From the NCBI RefSeq assembly GCF_033955345.1, contig NZ_CP138332.1, positions 1,054,001-1,118,000 of the forward strand: a stretch of DNA of 64,000 bases, written 5' to 3'. The position numbers were made by a program, and so were the translations under genes. Each line of letters starts with the position of its first letter. Position 1 is the stretch's first letter. The DNA comes from Sphingobacterium bambusae (GTDB taxonomy: Bacteria; Bacteroidota; Bacteroidia; Sphingobacteriales; Sphingobacteriaceae). Shown here in pieces: positions 21,868 through 32,063 of this stretch. The notes beneath the pieces were generated by a model. The model worked only from the letters and a program-made list of their open reading frames with translations, was not told where the DNA came from and made no database searches.

Positions 21868-24630
21868 TTAGAAACTAACGCGTATCTGCGCCCCTACTAC
21901 GCTACGTGTTCCACCCACAAAAGTCGGAAAACCTATGGTATCACCACTGTTACCAGCATCGATAATATACTTGGTATCCAGAACATTCTTGCCATAGGCA
22001 CCAATTTCATAGCCAATGCCGCGTTTCTGAAAACGGAAACCCGCGGTAAAGTTAGCCAGACCATAGCCGTCCTGATAGAGGTCGGGGCGATTATCATCTT
22101 CGAAAAATACGCCAGACCGATACGAATAAGACGGTCGTGCATAGATAGACGAACTGCCCTTTAACGCGAAGTTGGCATCAAGCCCTATGGCAAAACTATG
22201 CTTAGGCGTCAATCGAAATTGGTTACCCGCATATTCCTGCGGATTTCCATTTTCATCCATATCACTAAACTTACCATCGATAAAGGAATAGTTACCAAAG
22301 AGCTGTACAGCGGGTAGGAAATAATAACGCAAACCTGCTTCCACACCAAAGGAACTCGCCTTACCGCCATCATCTGCCAAGAGTTGCGGTGCAATAGCAC
22401 CTTCCACCTGCTGGAAAGACAGTGTCTGGAAATTAGACCAATCATAATAGTAGGTATTCAGCTCGTAACCCAGCTTACCATTATCCACGATTCCCTTAAG
22501 TCCCATCTCATAACTCCAAACAACTTCCGGCTTCAGGTATCTTGTTTCGCTAGGCAGGATATTCACCACGCCGGGTCTTCTTCCCCGGGATACCGTTGCA
22601 TAAACATTGTTTTTCTCAAACATATAGTTCAGGGCGAAACGGCCAACGTATGAAAAATAATCCTTTTGCGCATAGATGGTTTCATTAGCGACAGGATTGA
22701 GCAAATTTGGCGATCCATTGTTCGCAATCATGCCGAACACGCTAGGTGGGTTTGCCGCTAGGGCACGATAGCCGCCACGTTGGGCTTCATAGGTACCACG
22801 CAACCCCAAGGTCATTTTCAGCTTATCCGTCAGATCATAAGAGCCATCCCCAAACAACTCTATCGCTTGGTTACGACCATAGTTGATCGACGACTCACGG
22901 TGTATGCCCTCAATAGGCGCTCCATTCAATAAAGAAACCAAGCCTATCAGCTCCTGCGGCAAAACACCGGCAGGCAACATGCCCGATGCCAATAGCTGAT
23001 CCCAGGTCATTCCCGGAGGCAGTTGTCCACCCATCAACTGGTTAATAAGCCCCAAGGCTAGAGGTTGCAGATTGGGCAAATTGTTTACCGGCTGCACCAC
23101 GCCATTCTCCATCACCGGAGGCGTAGTGAATATTTGCTGAACTTGCTGATTCAATAAGGCGATCTGCTCCGCAGGAAGATTCAACGATTGACCCAAAGCG
23201 CCGATTTGCGCCCCCAGCTGCCCGCCCAGTAGCGGTGCGATGTAGGCCGGATAGAGCACGCGCTCATTGATGCGCATAGGCACATCTTGAGAAGAGTTTT
23301 CATAAAAATAACTGGTCCCAAAAAATCCGGATAATTTGCTATCGCCTTCGTAGTTTAAACGGAACTCCTGACTGAATTGATTGCCTTTGGCTATCTCCGA
23401 AATCCACAGCAACTGTGCCGGCGTACCATCGGCGTCAAAGGACTCGTCGGATTTAAATGCCCGGAAGCCGGATAGCGAACTTAACTTCCATCGATTGCTC
23501 AAAGGATGATCCACCAAGAGGGTTGCTCCCCCGACATGCCTTTTTATGTATAATTTTTCGTTTTCGTCAGCTCCCAAGTGCGCCGGCGTATTCGGATCTG
23601 TATCGCCAGCAGCAGGAGCAAATCGTTTGCTCTTGAAACTTGTGCCGGGATAGTTATCATATTGGTAGTTCAGAATCAAATCGGCCGTAGTACCGTTATC
23701 TCCCCATAAACGGGTGGAGTTACGCAGTGCAATTACCTCTTTACCATTCAAACGGCCGCCCGCCCGATTGGCGATAAAACCGTCGCGACCCTCATAGTTT
23801 ATAGCAAAGCGGTTGGCCAGTTTTTCTTTGATGACTGGTGTGTTGACAAAACCTTGCACAAACCGATGGTTGTAAGCTCCATATCCACCAGTTACTTCAG
23901 CAGCAAATCGATCCTGCGCCTTGTTTTGGATAATATGTACCGCACCAATCTGCGCGCCACGGCCAAAGAGTGTACCCTGCGGCCCTTTGGCTACTTCCAC
24001 GCGCTCCAAGTCAAATAGTTCCACAACGGAAGCCCGCGAGCGCGAGATCGAAATACCGTCCTGAAAAACGGAAACTCTCGGTTGCGACCGCGCATCGCCA
24101 TTATCCGATGTAATACCGCGAATAACATAACCCGGGTTGTTTGGACTTTGCAACTGTATCTGCATGCCGGGAATAAACTCGGCCATTTCATCCATCTGCC
24201 GGATATTCATCTTGTTCAGGATATCACCCGACACCACACTCACACTCACCGGAACCTCGACACTGGTTTGCGTGCGCCGTTGCGTGCTGACCAACACCTC
24301 CCCCAGCGCAATACGCTTGTCCGAAAGCACAATATTCCCCAGGTCATTTGCTCCTGCTTGCACGACGATCTCCCTTTCATAGTCGGACAGACCCTGATAC
24401 TTGATCAGGATATCGTAGCTTCCCGACGGCAGATTTACAAATTGAAAACGTCCATCGGCATCCGAACTGGTATGCTGACCAGCCTTCCGCAGGGTAACGG
24501 TAGCGCCAACAACGGCCTGCTCCTTTTCGTCCCATAGTCTTCCAGAAAGACTAGATTGCTGTGCGTAAACGGCCGCTCCGAAATAAAAGTAAAAGCAGAG
24601 TGCGAGTAGATAGGTAATTAGCTTATGCAT
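21868..24630 (-). CDS. TonB-dependent receptor with an unusual hydrophobic loop insertion
   Basis: The 920-residue protein has a signal peptide (to about residue 24), a carboxypeptidase-like domain (about 26-105), a plug (about 110-240: MAEFIPGMQIQLQS, then LERVEVAKGPQGTLFGRGAQ) and a barrel ending in IRVSF. The FGRGA motif is typical of siderophore or vitamin-type receptors. Residues about 455-580 contain a Pro/Gly/Leu-rich stretch (such as LGLINQLMGGQLPPGMTW) that is not barrel-like and probably forms a large extracellular loop. The EEP-family gene follows in the same operon. The ligand is unknown. The 280 bp upstream (24631-24911) contain no gene. Confidence 0.9.
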   Translation of the reverse strand: MHKLITYLLALCFYFYFGAAVYAQQSSLSGRLWDEKEQAVVGATVTLRKAGQHTSSDADGRFQFVNLPSGSYDILIKYQGLSDYEREIVVQAGANDLGNIVLSDKRIALGEVLVSTQRRTQTSVEVPVSVSVVSGDILNKMNIRQMDEMAEFIPGMQIQLQSPNNPGYVIRGITSDNGDARSQPRVSVFQDGISISRSRASVVELFDLERVEVAKGPQGTLFGRGAQIGAVHIIQNKAQDRFAAEVTGGYGAYNHRFVQGFVNTPVIKEKLANRFAINYEGRDGFIANRAGGRLNGKEVIALRNSTRLWGDNGTTADLILNYQYDNYPGTSFKSKRFAPAAGDTDPNTPAHLGADENEKLYIKRHVGGATLLVDHPLSNRWKLSSLSGFRAFKSDESFDADGTPAQLLWISEIAKGNQFSQEFRLNYEGDSKLSGFFGTSYFYENSSQDVPMRINERVLYPAYIAPLLGGQLGAQIGALGQSLNLPAEQIALLNQQVQQIFTTPPVMENGVVQPVNNLPNLQPLALGLINQLMGGQLPPGMTWDQLLASGMLPAGVLPQELIGLVSLLNGAPIEGIHRESSINYGRNQAIELFGDGSYDLTDKLKMTLGLRGTYEAQRGGYRALAANPPSVFGMIANNGSPNLLNPVANETIYAQKDYFSYVGRFALNYMFEKNNVYATVSRGRRPGVVNILPSETRYLKPEVVWSYEMGLKGIVDNGKLGYELNTYYYDWSNFQTLSFQQVEGAIAPQLLADDGGKASSFGVEAGLRYYFLPAVQLFGNYSFIDGKFSDMDENGNPQEYAGNQFRLTPKHSFAIGLDANFALKGSSSIYARPSYSYRSGVFFEDDNRPDLYQDGYGLANFTAGFRFQKRGIGYEIGAYGKNVLDTKYIIDAGNSGDTIGFPTFVGGTRSVVGAQIRVSF

Positions 24631-24911
24631 AAACGGTTTGTTTTATTTGACAAACCTAGTTATCACATGTAAACTAACCGTGAAATATGTATAAAGTTAC
24701 GCAAGCGTTATCGGTCAGTGATATTTCTTTTATGTTAAAATCGATTTACTGTATTGTATAAATGAGACGACCATTGTGTTTGTATGAAGTTAAGGACTTC
24801 GCGACATGATTTAAGCAACAACATATAGTCCTTATCCACTACACCTTAAATAAACCTGATTTCTTTCAAGACATTCAAGAACTGCATACCGCGACATCTC
24901 CTTATCTCCCA

Positions 24912-27335
24912 TCAAAACTTATACGAGTATCCCAACCGCACAACCTGCGTCTCATAATAATCATCACTGGTATAGCGAAAGCCATTACCTTGAATCTCCC
25001 GTTTAATCACCATCGTATTAAACAGATCCGTTGCATTCAAGAAAATCTCTCCTTTACCTCGTTGTACAGCTTTCTTCAAGCCCATATCTACCGAAAAGCG
25101 AGCAGCCATCTTTCCTTGCGGGATAATATCGGGTGCAAAGTATACGGCGCTAAGTTGTCCATTGAAGTCATGCGCAAAGCGGAAGATATTGTTCCACTTG
25201 AGGTTTCCCGAAACAATGCGTTGCGCTACTGCCGTAAACACCGTGGGCACAGGATAGCGGTTTTCCACCGTGAATGCGTCGATTTGGTTTCGGTATATAT
25301 TTCCGTTTATAGTGAAGGTGTAAACGCTAGAAACCGGTTGGTTCCAGATAGCTTCTAGACCACTGTTGTAACTTTTGCCCGCGTTTTGAAACACCGCATA
25401 CACCAAGGGGCTGCCCGGCACAATGGTAGAGATACGCGTAATAGTTGCGTCGGAGAAGCGGTGGTAGAGCGCGCCATAGAGGTAAGCGCTGCCATAAGTA
25501 TATTTGTATCCCAGCTCCACGGAGTTGCTAAACTGCGGGCGCAAACCTGGGTTGCCCACCTTAATAATTTCCGCGTCGTCGTACTTCGGAAAAATGCGGA
25601 TATCCACTTCATTGGGACGATCTACCCGTCTATTGTAAAACAAGGATATCTTATTGCTTTCGTTAACCTTATAGCCCACACGCATCGTGGGAAAAGGTTG
25701 CAAATAGTGATAGCCTGAGCTTGTATAGGTAGGATGATCAGGATTTACATCGTAGCTGATGTTGACATATTCCAATCGCAGACCCAACTCAGCTTCCCAT
25801 CGATCATTTTCTAGGTTATAGTTACCAAAAACCGCCGGAATCCACTCGTCGTAATTGGCCCAACCACCGGCAGCAACATCGAGCACCGAATTTTCGCCCG
25901 GCATAAAGTTCATATCCGTCGGGATGTTGCGCTTACGGATCTTCAGCCCCGTTTCGAAGCGACCATAGCGAAGCGGCTTACTATAGTCTACATTAAAATC
26001 GTAGACCTGCTCGTCGGAGAGCAATTTAAAAGCATCGGTACCTACGAATGTTGGAAGAATGTTGTCGTAGAAATACTTTTCGTCTTCCCGATGAAAGGTA
26101 TAGTTAAAGTCCATGTTTAACAGATGCCCCGCCTGCTTAAACTTATGTTGGTAAGCAGCCGTAGTCATCACCGTAGTCTTCAGTTCATCTTCCAAAAACT
26201 GCCATAGCCGGATGCGTTCAGACAAATCCGCATTGAAGAAAGGCTGATCGCCGCGATCGATGATCTTCTCGTTACCATACAGTCCGGACAGGGTCAACGT
26301 ATTGCGATCATTGAAAAACCAGTCTACTCCAGCCTTTGTGGTTAAGAAATTCGTGTTACGGTTGCGTTTCAGCTGGGAGCGGATGACGGTGCCATCGTCA
26401 TAATCACGCTGCACAAACTCATTTTTATTTAGTGTTTCCGTGTAAAGATTATCAGCCTGGACAAAGATATTTAGCTTATCCTTCCGGTAGTTTAATGACA
26501 GCGAAGGATTGACTTTTGGCGTTCTGCTATACTGTGGACGTATGCCCGGTAAGTTTTCTTGGCGCTCCCAAAGAGCACCCAAGCCAGCGGAAAGCCCCAC
26601 TTTACCATTCCATCCTTCTTGCCGTTCCTTCTTCATAATGATATTGATAATGCCGGCCTGCCCATTGGCCTCATACTTGGCCGAAGGATTATTGATGATC
26701 TCGACTCGCTCGATGGACGAAGCAGGAATGTTATCCAGCCCTGCTTGGCTACCAAAGCCCGTGAGTGCCGTTTGTTTGCCATCAACAAGGATAGTTACCT
26801 TATCACTGCCGCGCAACTGCACCTTGCCTTCCTGCACATTGACACCCGGCAGATTTTGCATAGCCTGTAATACAGAGCCTCCGGATTGACTAATGTTGTC
26901 GGCCAAGTTGTAGCTCTTCCGGTCCATGGCGGCATCGATCGTGCGTATCCCACCCGAAACGACCACTGCTTCCAGCTGCTGAGCGTCAGCGCTAAGGTCG
27001 ATGCTCGGAATCTCCAAAAATTCAGATAGGTTGCCTACATAGATGGGGATCATTTTGCCGTGGTAACCGGTATAGGAGAGCTGGAGCCTGTAGCTGTTGG
27101 GCTGCATATCGGCGAAGGAAAAACGTCCGTCTTCATCCGTCACGGTTCCCGCTATAATGGTCTCCGCTTTCGCACTTTTCAGGACAACATTGACGTAGGG
27201 TAAAACCGTTTTTGATGCTTGATCTCGCACCTGTCCAGAGACGGTTACCTTGCTGGCCTGCGCGTGTACCTTTCCAAGGGAAAACAGTAGCAACATGGAA
27301 ATAGCAATGATCTTAAAGTATGGCATAAGCTTCAT
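24912..27335 (-). CDS. Outer-membrane beta-barrel family protein (TonB receptor-like)
   Basis: The 807-residue protein has a signal peptide (to HAQ, about residue 26), a carboxypeptidase-like domain (about 30-125) and a short plug (about 125-230: GGSVLQAMQNLPGVNVQEGK, then SSIERVEIINNPSAKYEANG). A large C-terminal barrel of the OMP_b-brl_3 type ends in YSYKF. This family is common in Bacteroidota and often lies next to a two-component system. Here the histidine kinase stop is 53 bp upstream in the same direction. Import of a metal or small peptide is the usual guess for the family; there is no specific evidence here. Confidence 0.88.
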   Translation of the reverse strand: MKLMPYFKIIAISMLLLFSLGKVHAQASKVTVSGQVRDQASKTVLPYVNVVLKSAKAETIIAGTVTDEDGRFSFADMQPNSYRLQLSYTGYHGKMIPIYVGNLSEFLEIPSIDLSADAQQLEAVVVSGGIRTIDAAMDRKSYNLADNISQSGGSVLQAMQNLPGVNVQEGKVQLRGSDKVTILVDGKQTALTGFGSQAGLDNIPASSIERVEIINNPSAKYEANGQAGIINIIMKKERQEGWNGKVGLSAGLGALWERQENLPGIRPQYSRTPKVNPSLSLNYRKDKLNIFVQADNLYTETLNKNEFVQRDYDDGTVIRSQLKRNRNTNFLTTKAGVDWFFNDRNTLTLSGLYGNEKIIDRGDQPFFNADLSERIRLWQFLEDELKTTVMTTAAYQHKFKQAGHLLNMDFNYTFHREDEKYFYDNILPTFVGTDAFKLLSDEQVYDFNVDYSKPLRYGRFETGLKIRKRNIPTDMNFMPGENSVLDVAAGGWANYDEWIPAVFGNYNLENDRWEAELGLRLEYVNISYDVNPDHPTYTSSGYHYLQPFPTMRVGYKVNESNKISLFYNRRVDRPNEVDIRIFPKYDDAEIIKVGNPGLRPQFSNSVELGYKYTYGSAYLYGALYHRFSDATITRISTIVPGSPLVYAVFQNAGKSYNSGLEAIWNQPVSSVYTFTINGNIYRNQIDAFTVENRYPVPTVFTAVAQRIVSGNLKWNNIFRFAHDFNGQLSAVYFAPDIIPQGKMAARFSVDMGLKKAVQRGKGEIFLNATDLFNTMVIKREIQGNGFRYTSDDYYETQVVRLGYSYKF

Positions 27336-27388
27336 GATTTTATTTGATGAAGCTAAATTGCCAACGGATTTGGAAGAAATTTGGAATT

Positions 27389-28687
27389 TTAGAAACCTAG
27401 GGTAAAAACATGTTTATTTTCCGCATAGCGATAGCTAACGGTCCACTGCTGCGCTTTGGCAATCTCGCGCACGATGGACAAGCCCAGGCCGCTGCCAACA
27501 TTGTCTTTAGACAACCGACCGAAACGACGGAAAATAAGATCTGTTGGCAATGCTGAAACGCCCGTATTAGACAGCTCAAAGTGATCTTTTTTCAACACAC
27601 AACGGATCTGCCCACCGGCCGGTGTATGCCTTATCGCATTTAGCAGCAAGTTGTTGATCAATATCTCTGTCAGATATTCGTTGCAGCACACCTCCACATG
27701 ATTGTCGACTTCCATCGTCACCTGCAGCTCCTTTTGCATGGCATACTCCTCCACGAGCAACAAGCATTGTTGCAAAAGTCTATCAAACGAAAAATATGCA
27801 AGATCTGCAAACTGGCTATTTTCGATTTTCGTCAACAACAGCAAATTTTTATTGATCCGCACACTGCGTGCAAGGGAACGATTCATTTCCTCCAGCAGTT
27901 GGTATTGTCGATCTGAAAGATGTTCACTTTGCATCAACAGATCCAACTTGCTCTGCAAAATAGCCAAGGGTGTTTGTAGCTCATGCGATGCATTTTCTGT
28001 AAACTCCTTCTGCGCGGTATAGGTGAGGATCGTGTGATCGATCAGCTTATGCAGGGAGTCATTTAATTCTTCAAATTCCGCGATATCAGAGCCTGTAAAA
28101 GCGATGGCTGACTGTCGATGCAGGTGAAAATGTTGCAGTTGATCCAAGGTATGTCGAAATGGCTTCCAAATCTTGATGGATGATCGTCGATTGATGAACA
28201 AGATACCCACAAGGGTCAACATAAAGAAAAAGAGTGTTGTCAAGGCAATAGCGACCACTGTTTCCTCCGACTCTTCGATATTGGTCTCGACGGTAAAGCG
28301 CAGCGGCCTATCGTTAACCTGAATAATGGTAGACAATACACGAAAGCGATCGATATTGACGGTTGGAGCATAAGCTTTCTGTTTCTCCACGGTAAAAAGA
28401 CTGTCCTGCCCACTGTCTCCAGAATGAGGATAATGGATATTGGTTCCGGGCTGTAGCTGATTCCACAAGGCTATACTGCTATCCAAGGCTTCGTCCGACA
28501 AGTTCAATCCATGCAGCTGATAGGCTGTTCTATCGGCCATAATCTGGTTATGCTCATCCAGTTCGCTTTTCCAGATCGTATCCACCACGAAGAAATAAAC
28601 CGGAATGCTGAGCAAAAACACCAATAGCGTATAGATCAGTACGGGCTTACTGGTCTTCTGCAGTAACGGTTTCGTTTTTTTAGCCAT
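27389..28687 (-). CDS. Two-component sensor histidine kinase
   Basis: The start at 28687 gives 432 residues and an 8-bp overlap (ATGGCTAA) with the response-regulator stop, as expected for translational coupling; a longer frame from 28750 would lie deep inside that gene. Two membrane segments (about 15-36 and 144-166) frame a periplasmic sensor domain. The HisKA helix carries the phosphate-accepting H235 in ENASHELQTPLAIL. The ATPase domain shows NLLLNAIRHTPAGGQI (N box) and GSGLGLSIVREIAK (G box). It phosphorylates the regulator encoded just upstream and is followed by the beta-barrel gene, a likely target. Confidence 0.93.
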   Translation of the reverse strand: MAKKTKPLLQKTSKPVLIYTLLVFLLSIPVYFFVVDTIWKSELDEHNQIMADRTAYQLHGLNLSDEALDSSIALWNQLQPGTNIHYPHSGDSGQDSLFTVEKQKAYAPTVNIDRFRVLSTIIQVNDRPLRFTVETNIEESEETVVAIALTTLFFFMLTLVGILFINRRSSIKIWKPFRHTLDQLQHFHLHRQSAIAFTGSDIAEFEELNDSLHKLIDHTILTYTAQKEFTENASHELQTPLAILQSKLDLLMQSEHLSDRQYQLLEEMNRSLARSVRINKNLLLLTKIENSQFADLAYFSFDRLLQQCLLLVEEYAMQKELQVTMEVDNHVEVCCNEYLTEILINNLLLNAIRHTPAGGQIRCVLKKDHFELSNTGVSALPTDLIFRRFGRLSKDNVGSGLGLSIVREIAKAQQWTVSYRYAENKHVFTLGF

Positions 28688-29360
28688 GGCTTTCCCATTT
28701 ATATCCCGTGCCATAAACAGTTTTGAGATAATTTCCACAACTGGCATCATGCAGCTTTCTCTTCAGGTTTTTGATATGGGCATATACGAAATCGTGGTTT
28801 TCTAGCATATCGGCAAAGTCACCGGAAAGATGTTCAGCCAGTGTGCTTTTCGAGATCACCCGGTTCTTGTTACCAATAAAAAACAGCAGCAGATCAAATT
28901 CTTTTTTCGTCAATGCCACGAGTTCCTCGTGAATCGATACCGTCTTCGCCTGCAGGTCGATGCACAGCTCCTGTTGTCGCACAACATTGACATTATTGAA
29001 CTGCTTACGACGGATAATGGCATAGATTCGGGCAGTAAGTTCGGATAGATGAAAGGGCTTGGTGATATAATCATCCGCACCAATATGCAAGCCTTTGATC
29101 TTATCTTCCACGGCATGTTTTGCCGAGATAATGATCACCGCATCTTGCTTGTTTACTGCTTTCAACTCTTCCAGCACTCGGAATCCGTCACCATCGGGCA
29201 GCATGATGTCCAGCAAAATGCAATCGTACGCATACGATTGTATCTTGTTGTTGGCATCTACAAGCGACGCCGCGTACTCACAGCGATAGCCCATATCCTG
29301 TAAGTACTCGCCCATGCTGTTGGCCAGTTCCTGTTCATCCTCGATAATCAATAGCTTCAT
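28680..29360 (-). CDS. OmpR-family response regulator
   Basis: The ATG at 29360 gives the normal start MKLLIIEDEQELANS and a 226-residue protein; a longer frame from 29441 adds non-homologous sequence. The receiver domain has the acidic pair E8/D9, the phosphorylated D51 (CILLDIMLPDGDG) and K101 (DDYITKPF). The winged-helix DNA-binding domain (about 130-226) includes LTKKEFDLLLFFIGNKNRVI and VYAHIKNLKRKLHDA. It forms an operon with the overlapping kinase and the outer-membrane gene. It is divergent from nhaA, so the shared 208-bp region may be regulated in both directions. Confidence 0.94.
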   Translation of the reverse strand: MKLLIIEDEQELANSMGEYLQDMGYRCEYAASLVDANNKIQSYAYDCILLDIMLPDGDGFRVLEELKAVNKQDAVIIISAKHAVEDKIKGLHIGADDYITKPFHLSELTARIYAIIRRKQFNNVNVVRQQELCIDLQAKTVSIHEELVALTKKEFDLLLFFIGNKNRVISKSTLAEHLSGDFADMLENHDFVYAHIKNLKRKLHDASCGNYLKTVYGTGYKWESHG

Positions 29361-29568
29361 CCCTACAAATTTAGCGATGCAATTTTGAATTAATTCTGAA
29401 TGCACCTGTGATGATAAAATATAAGTAAAATCTATATACAAAGCTAACCAACAATGACATTATCTATGCAACTTTTCGAAAGGTATCCAAGCAAAAGCCC
29501 TACTTTAGCGAAAAGTATCGAAACAACTATGCTCTGGCTTGTATGCAGAAGCAAAGATAACACCGATT

Positions 29569-30747
29569 ATGGCAAAATTGATCAATCTCACTGTTTTCAA
29601 AAACTTCTTCCGCTCGAACAATGCGGGGGGTATACTCCTATTTATCTGCGTCATCCTGTCGATGATTATAGCCAACAGTCCACTGGCCTCGAACTTGCAA
29701 GCCTTGCTAGACCACAGCATCGGCTTCGAAACCGCGACCATACATCTTAACTATAGCTTGCTGATGTGGATCAACGATGGGTTGATGGCCATTTTCTTTC
29801 TGATGGTGGGGCTGGAGATCAAGCGCGAGATCGTAGAAGGCGAGTTATCATCTCCACGGCAGGCCTCCTTGCCCATTCTCTGCGCTTTTGGAGGCGCGGC
29901 CGTTCCAGCACTGATTTACCTCTTTTTTAACGCGGGGAGCGACACGGCTGGCGGCTGGGGTATCCCCATGGCGACAGATATAGCCTTTGCATTGGCCGTG
30001 ATCGGTTTGCTCGATAAGCGCGTGCCGCCCAGCTTAAAGATTTTCTTGGCCGCACTGGCCATTGTCGACGACCTTATCGCGATCTTGGTGATTGCATTCT
30101 TCTACTCCTCGGGTATAGAAACCAGCTACCTCCTCTATGCCTTTATCGGCATGCTCGTGCTGATCGGCATGAACAGGCTCAACATACAGAATCCTTTTCT
30201 TTACCTCATTCCCGGTGTTTTCATTTGGTATTTCATCCATCATTCGGGCATACATGCCACTATTGCCGGCGTGCTTGTCGCGATGACCATCCCTACCAAC
30301 GATACCGATGTGGAATCGCCGCTGGAGCGCCTTGAGCACGCGCTTATCAAGCCCGTCAATTTCTTTATCATCCCCTTGTTTGCCTTTGCCAATACCAATA
30401 TCACGCTAGAGGCAGAGATGGTGCATGGGCTTATCGCTCCATTGGGACTAGGCATCAGCTTAGGGCTGCTGCTAGGAAAGCCTTTGGGCATTCTGTTAAT
30501 GGCTTTTGTTTGTTCCAAACTGAAGATAAGTAGCCTACCAGAAGGCAGTAATTTTAAGCATATGTTGGGCGTAGGGCTCTTGGCTGGGATAGGATTCACG
30601 ATGTCTATCTTTATTTCTATCCTCTCGTTTAGCAATCCGCTATTCGTTAAAGAAGCGAAATTATCGATCTTATTGACATCCATTTTAGCAGGTTTGTTGG
30701 GCTATCTGTTCCTTCGAAACATGGGAAAAGCAAAAGAAATAGTATAG
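29569..30747 (+). CDS. nhaA: Na+/H+ antiporter NhaA
   Basis: The product from the ATG at 29569 is 392 residues with about 12 membrane helices, the normal NhaA size. Diagnostic segments are MWINDGLMAIFFLMVGLEIK (N-terminal), PMATDIAFALAVIGLLDKRV (the TDIAFA motif of helix IV) and AIVDDLIAILVIAFFY, whose paired aspartates match the ion-binding Asp163/Asp164 of E. coli NhaA. It exchanges internal Na+ or Li+ for external H+ and supports pH and salt tolerance. An upstream ATG at 29539 would add ten residues without homology. Confidence 0.96.
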   Translation: MAKLINLTVFKNFFRSNNAGGILLFICVILSMIIANSPLASNLQALLDHSIGFETATIHLNYSLLMWINDGLMAIFFLMVGLEIKREIVEGELSSPRQASLPILCAFGGAAVPALIYLFFNAGSDTAGGWGIPMATDIAFALAVIGLLDKRVPPSLKIFLAALAIVDDLIAILVIAFFYSSGIETSYLLYAFIGMLVLIGMNRLNIQNPFLYLIPGVFIWYFIHHSGIHATIAGVLVAMTIPTNDTDVESPLERLEHALIKPVNFFIIPLFAFANTNITLEAEMVHGLIAPLGLGISLGLLLGKPLGILLMAFVCSKLKISSLPEGSNFKHMLGVGLLAGIGFTMSIFISILSFSNPLFVKEAKLSILLTSILAGLLGYLFLRNMGKAKEIV

Positions 30748-31144
30748 GTCTATACATTTAGTAAGTTGCAGTTACCTGTTTTCACAGTGCCGTATATGTA
30801 CGAAGCATTATCTTATCCTATCGAAAGATTCCCGTTAACCTCTTACATACCAAATTAATAGTAGGATACTTTGTCCTATGGATCGGATATTATAAAATTA
30901 CCCTTCGCCGATTTATTTTTCTTTACCGCTAGCTACTTTTTCGTGCGCAGCCCATGAAAATTCACGCCTGTCACTACGCGCAGCTATCAGCCGAGATCAA
31001 TAGCAGTAGCCTTAGCATTGCCCCAAGAAAAAAGATCACAAAAACGATCGCACAAATTTACCTATGGTTAAATATTATCTATATTTATAGGCTATAAACG
31101 ATTGTGGGCGAAGGCATACCAAGTAAACTAATTAATGAGAGCAC
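30748..31144. other. Intergenic region, no gene seen
   Basis: This 397-bp region contains no convincing ORF. It holds a small imperfect hairpin (TAGGA/TCCTA near 30862-30878) and AT-rich sequence at 31050-31100 that probably carries the promoter of the gene at 31145. I see no clear terminator for nhaA. Confidence 0.4.
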
Positions 31145-31771
31145 ATGAAATACATACGTGTTAAAGCCAACTTTTTCCGCTATCCCGACGATAAATTGGT
31201 GGTCAGGGCAGCGCATATTATTACTTGTTTAAAAGAATCCGATTTTTTTAAATCGCCGGATCCTCCGCTTGAACAACTCGAAGAGGCCTACAACGATTAC
31301 TATCAGAAAGTAATCGACGCACAGGATAAAGATCGCGAAAAAGCGGCAACCAAACGCGAGAGTAAACGGCGCCTTACTGATCTCCTTCAAAAACTGGCCT
31401 TTTATGTCAATATGGTAGCAGATGGGCAACTATCGCTATTGTACAGCTCCGGATTTCCAGTGTTAGCCAAAAAACAGACCGGAAAATTGCCGGATTGTCC
31501 CATGGCAACATATGTCAAAGACGGCCGCAAAAGCGGCGAGGTGGCATTTGGATTCACGCCCGTAGGGCGGGATATGTACTATGAATACCGTTTTGCAACA
31601 TTAAGCCCGCGCGGAAGGGCAATTTGGGGAGAAGTGGCCGTCACGACGCGCTCCTTCAAGAATTACCACGATGGCCTTCAGCCTGGGCAATGGGTGTATT
31701 TTAAGGTGCGTGCACGGAATAAGAACGGCTGCAGCGCATGGACGACACCGATCAAATGGTTGGTGCATTAA
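31145..31771 (+). CDS. Protein with a C-terminal fibronectin type III-like fold, function unknown
   Basis: The 208-residue product has a charged helical N-terminal part (about 40-100, EQLEEAYNDYYQKVIDAQDK and KRRLTDLLQKLAFYVNMVAD). The C-terminal beta-rich part contains MYYEYRFATLSPRGRAIWGE, then TRSFKNYHDGLQPGQWVYFK and VRARNKNGCSAWT, typical of an FN3-like module. There is no signal peptide. Similar proteins are common in Bacteroidota and are annotated only as hypothetical. The convergent gene at 31776 begins its stop five bases after this one. Confidence 0.7.
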   Translation: MKYIRVKANFFRYPDDKLVVRAAHIITCLKESDFFKSPDPPLEQLEEAYNDYYQKVIDAQDKDREKAATKRESKRRLTDLLQKLAFYVNMVADGQLSLLYSSGFPVLAKKQTGKLPDCPMATYVKDGRKSGEVAFGFTPVGRDMYYEYRFATLSPRGRAIWGEVAVTTRSFKNYHDGLQPGQWVYFKVRARNKNGCSAWTTPIKWLVH

Positions 31772-31775
31772 CTGT

Positions 31776-32063
31776 TTATATGCCTCTGTAGTGACCTAGC
31801 GTCACATTATAAATACGGATCATCGCCGCGAGATCATCCTGTTCCACAAAATGTGTAGGTGTGAAATGCCCCATCGTTACCCGTTCACCATTCTCGTCTC
31901 TCACCATCGCCAAGCTACAGTGTTCATCGTCCTCATGGAAAATCGCTATTCCACAAATTTGCTCGCCATCATAGCTCACGTAATACGATGCACGCCGACT
32001 GTCGCTGAGCTTTCTCAATGCTAAAATTGGATTTCCTATTTTCTGTAGTTTGGTTATTCTCAT
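31776..32063 (-). CDS. Small hypothetical protein
   Basis: The 95-residue product (for example RRASYYVSYDGEQICGIAIF, then EDDEHCSLAMVRDENGERVT and DLAAMIRIYNVTLGHYRGI) has a mixed alpha/beta composition with no signal peptide or membrane segment. Composition and codon use look genuine. I recognise no family. It is convergent with the FN3-like gene, with only four bases between the stops. Confidence 0.6.
   Translation of the reverse strand: MRITKLQKIGNPILALRKLSDSRRASYYVSYDGEQICGIAIFHEDDEHCSLAMVRDENGERVTMGHFTPTHFVEQDDLAAMIRIYNVTLGHYRGI

Noticed and set aside
25386..25718. 110-codon plus-strand ORF opposite the beta-barrel gene
   Set aside because: Antisense shadow with no recognisable domain.
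28688..28750. Longer start for the histidine kinase at 28750
   Set aside because: It would overlap the response regulator by 71 bp and adds a non-homologous prefix. The ATGGCTAA overlap at 28687 is the standard coupling.
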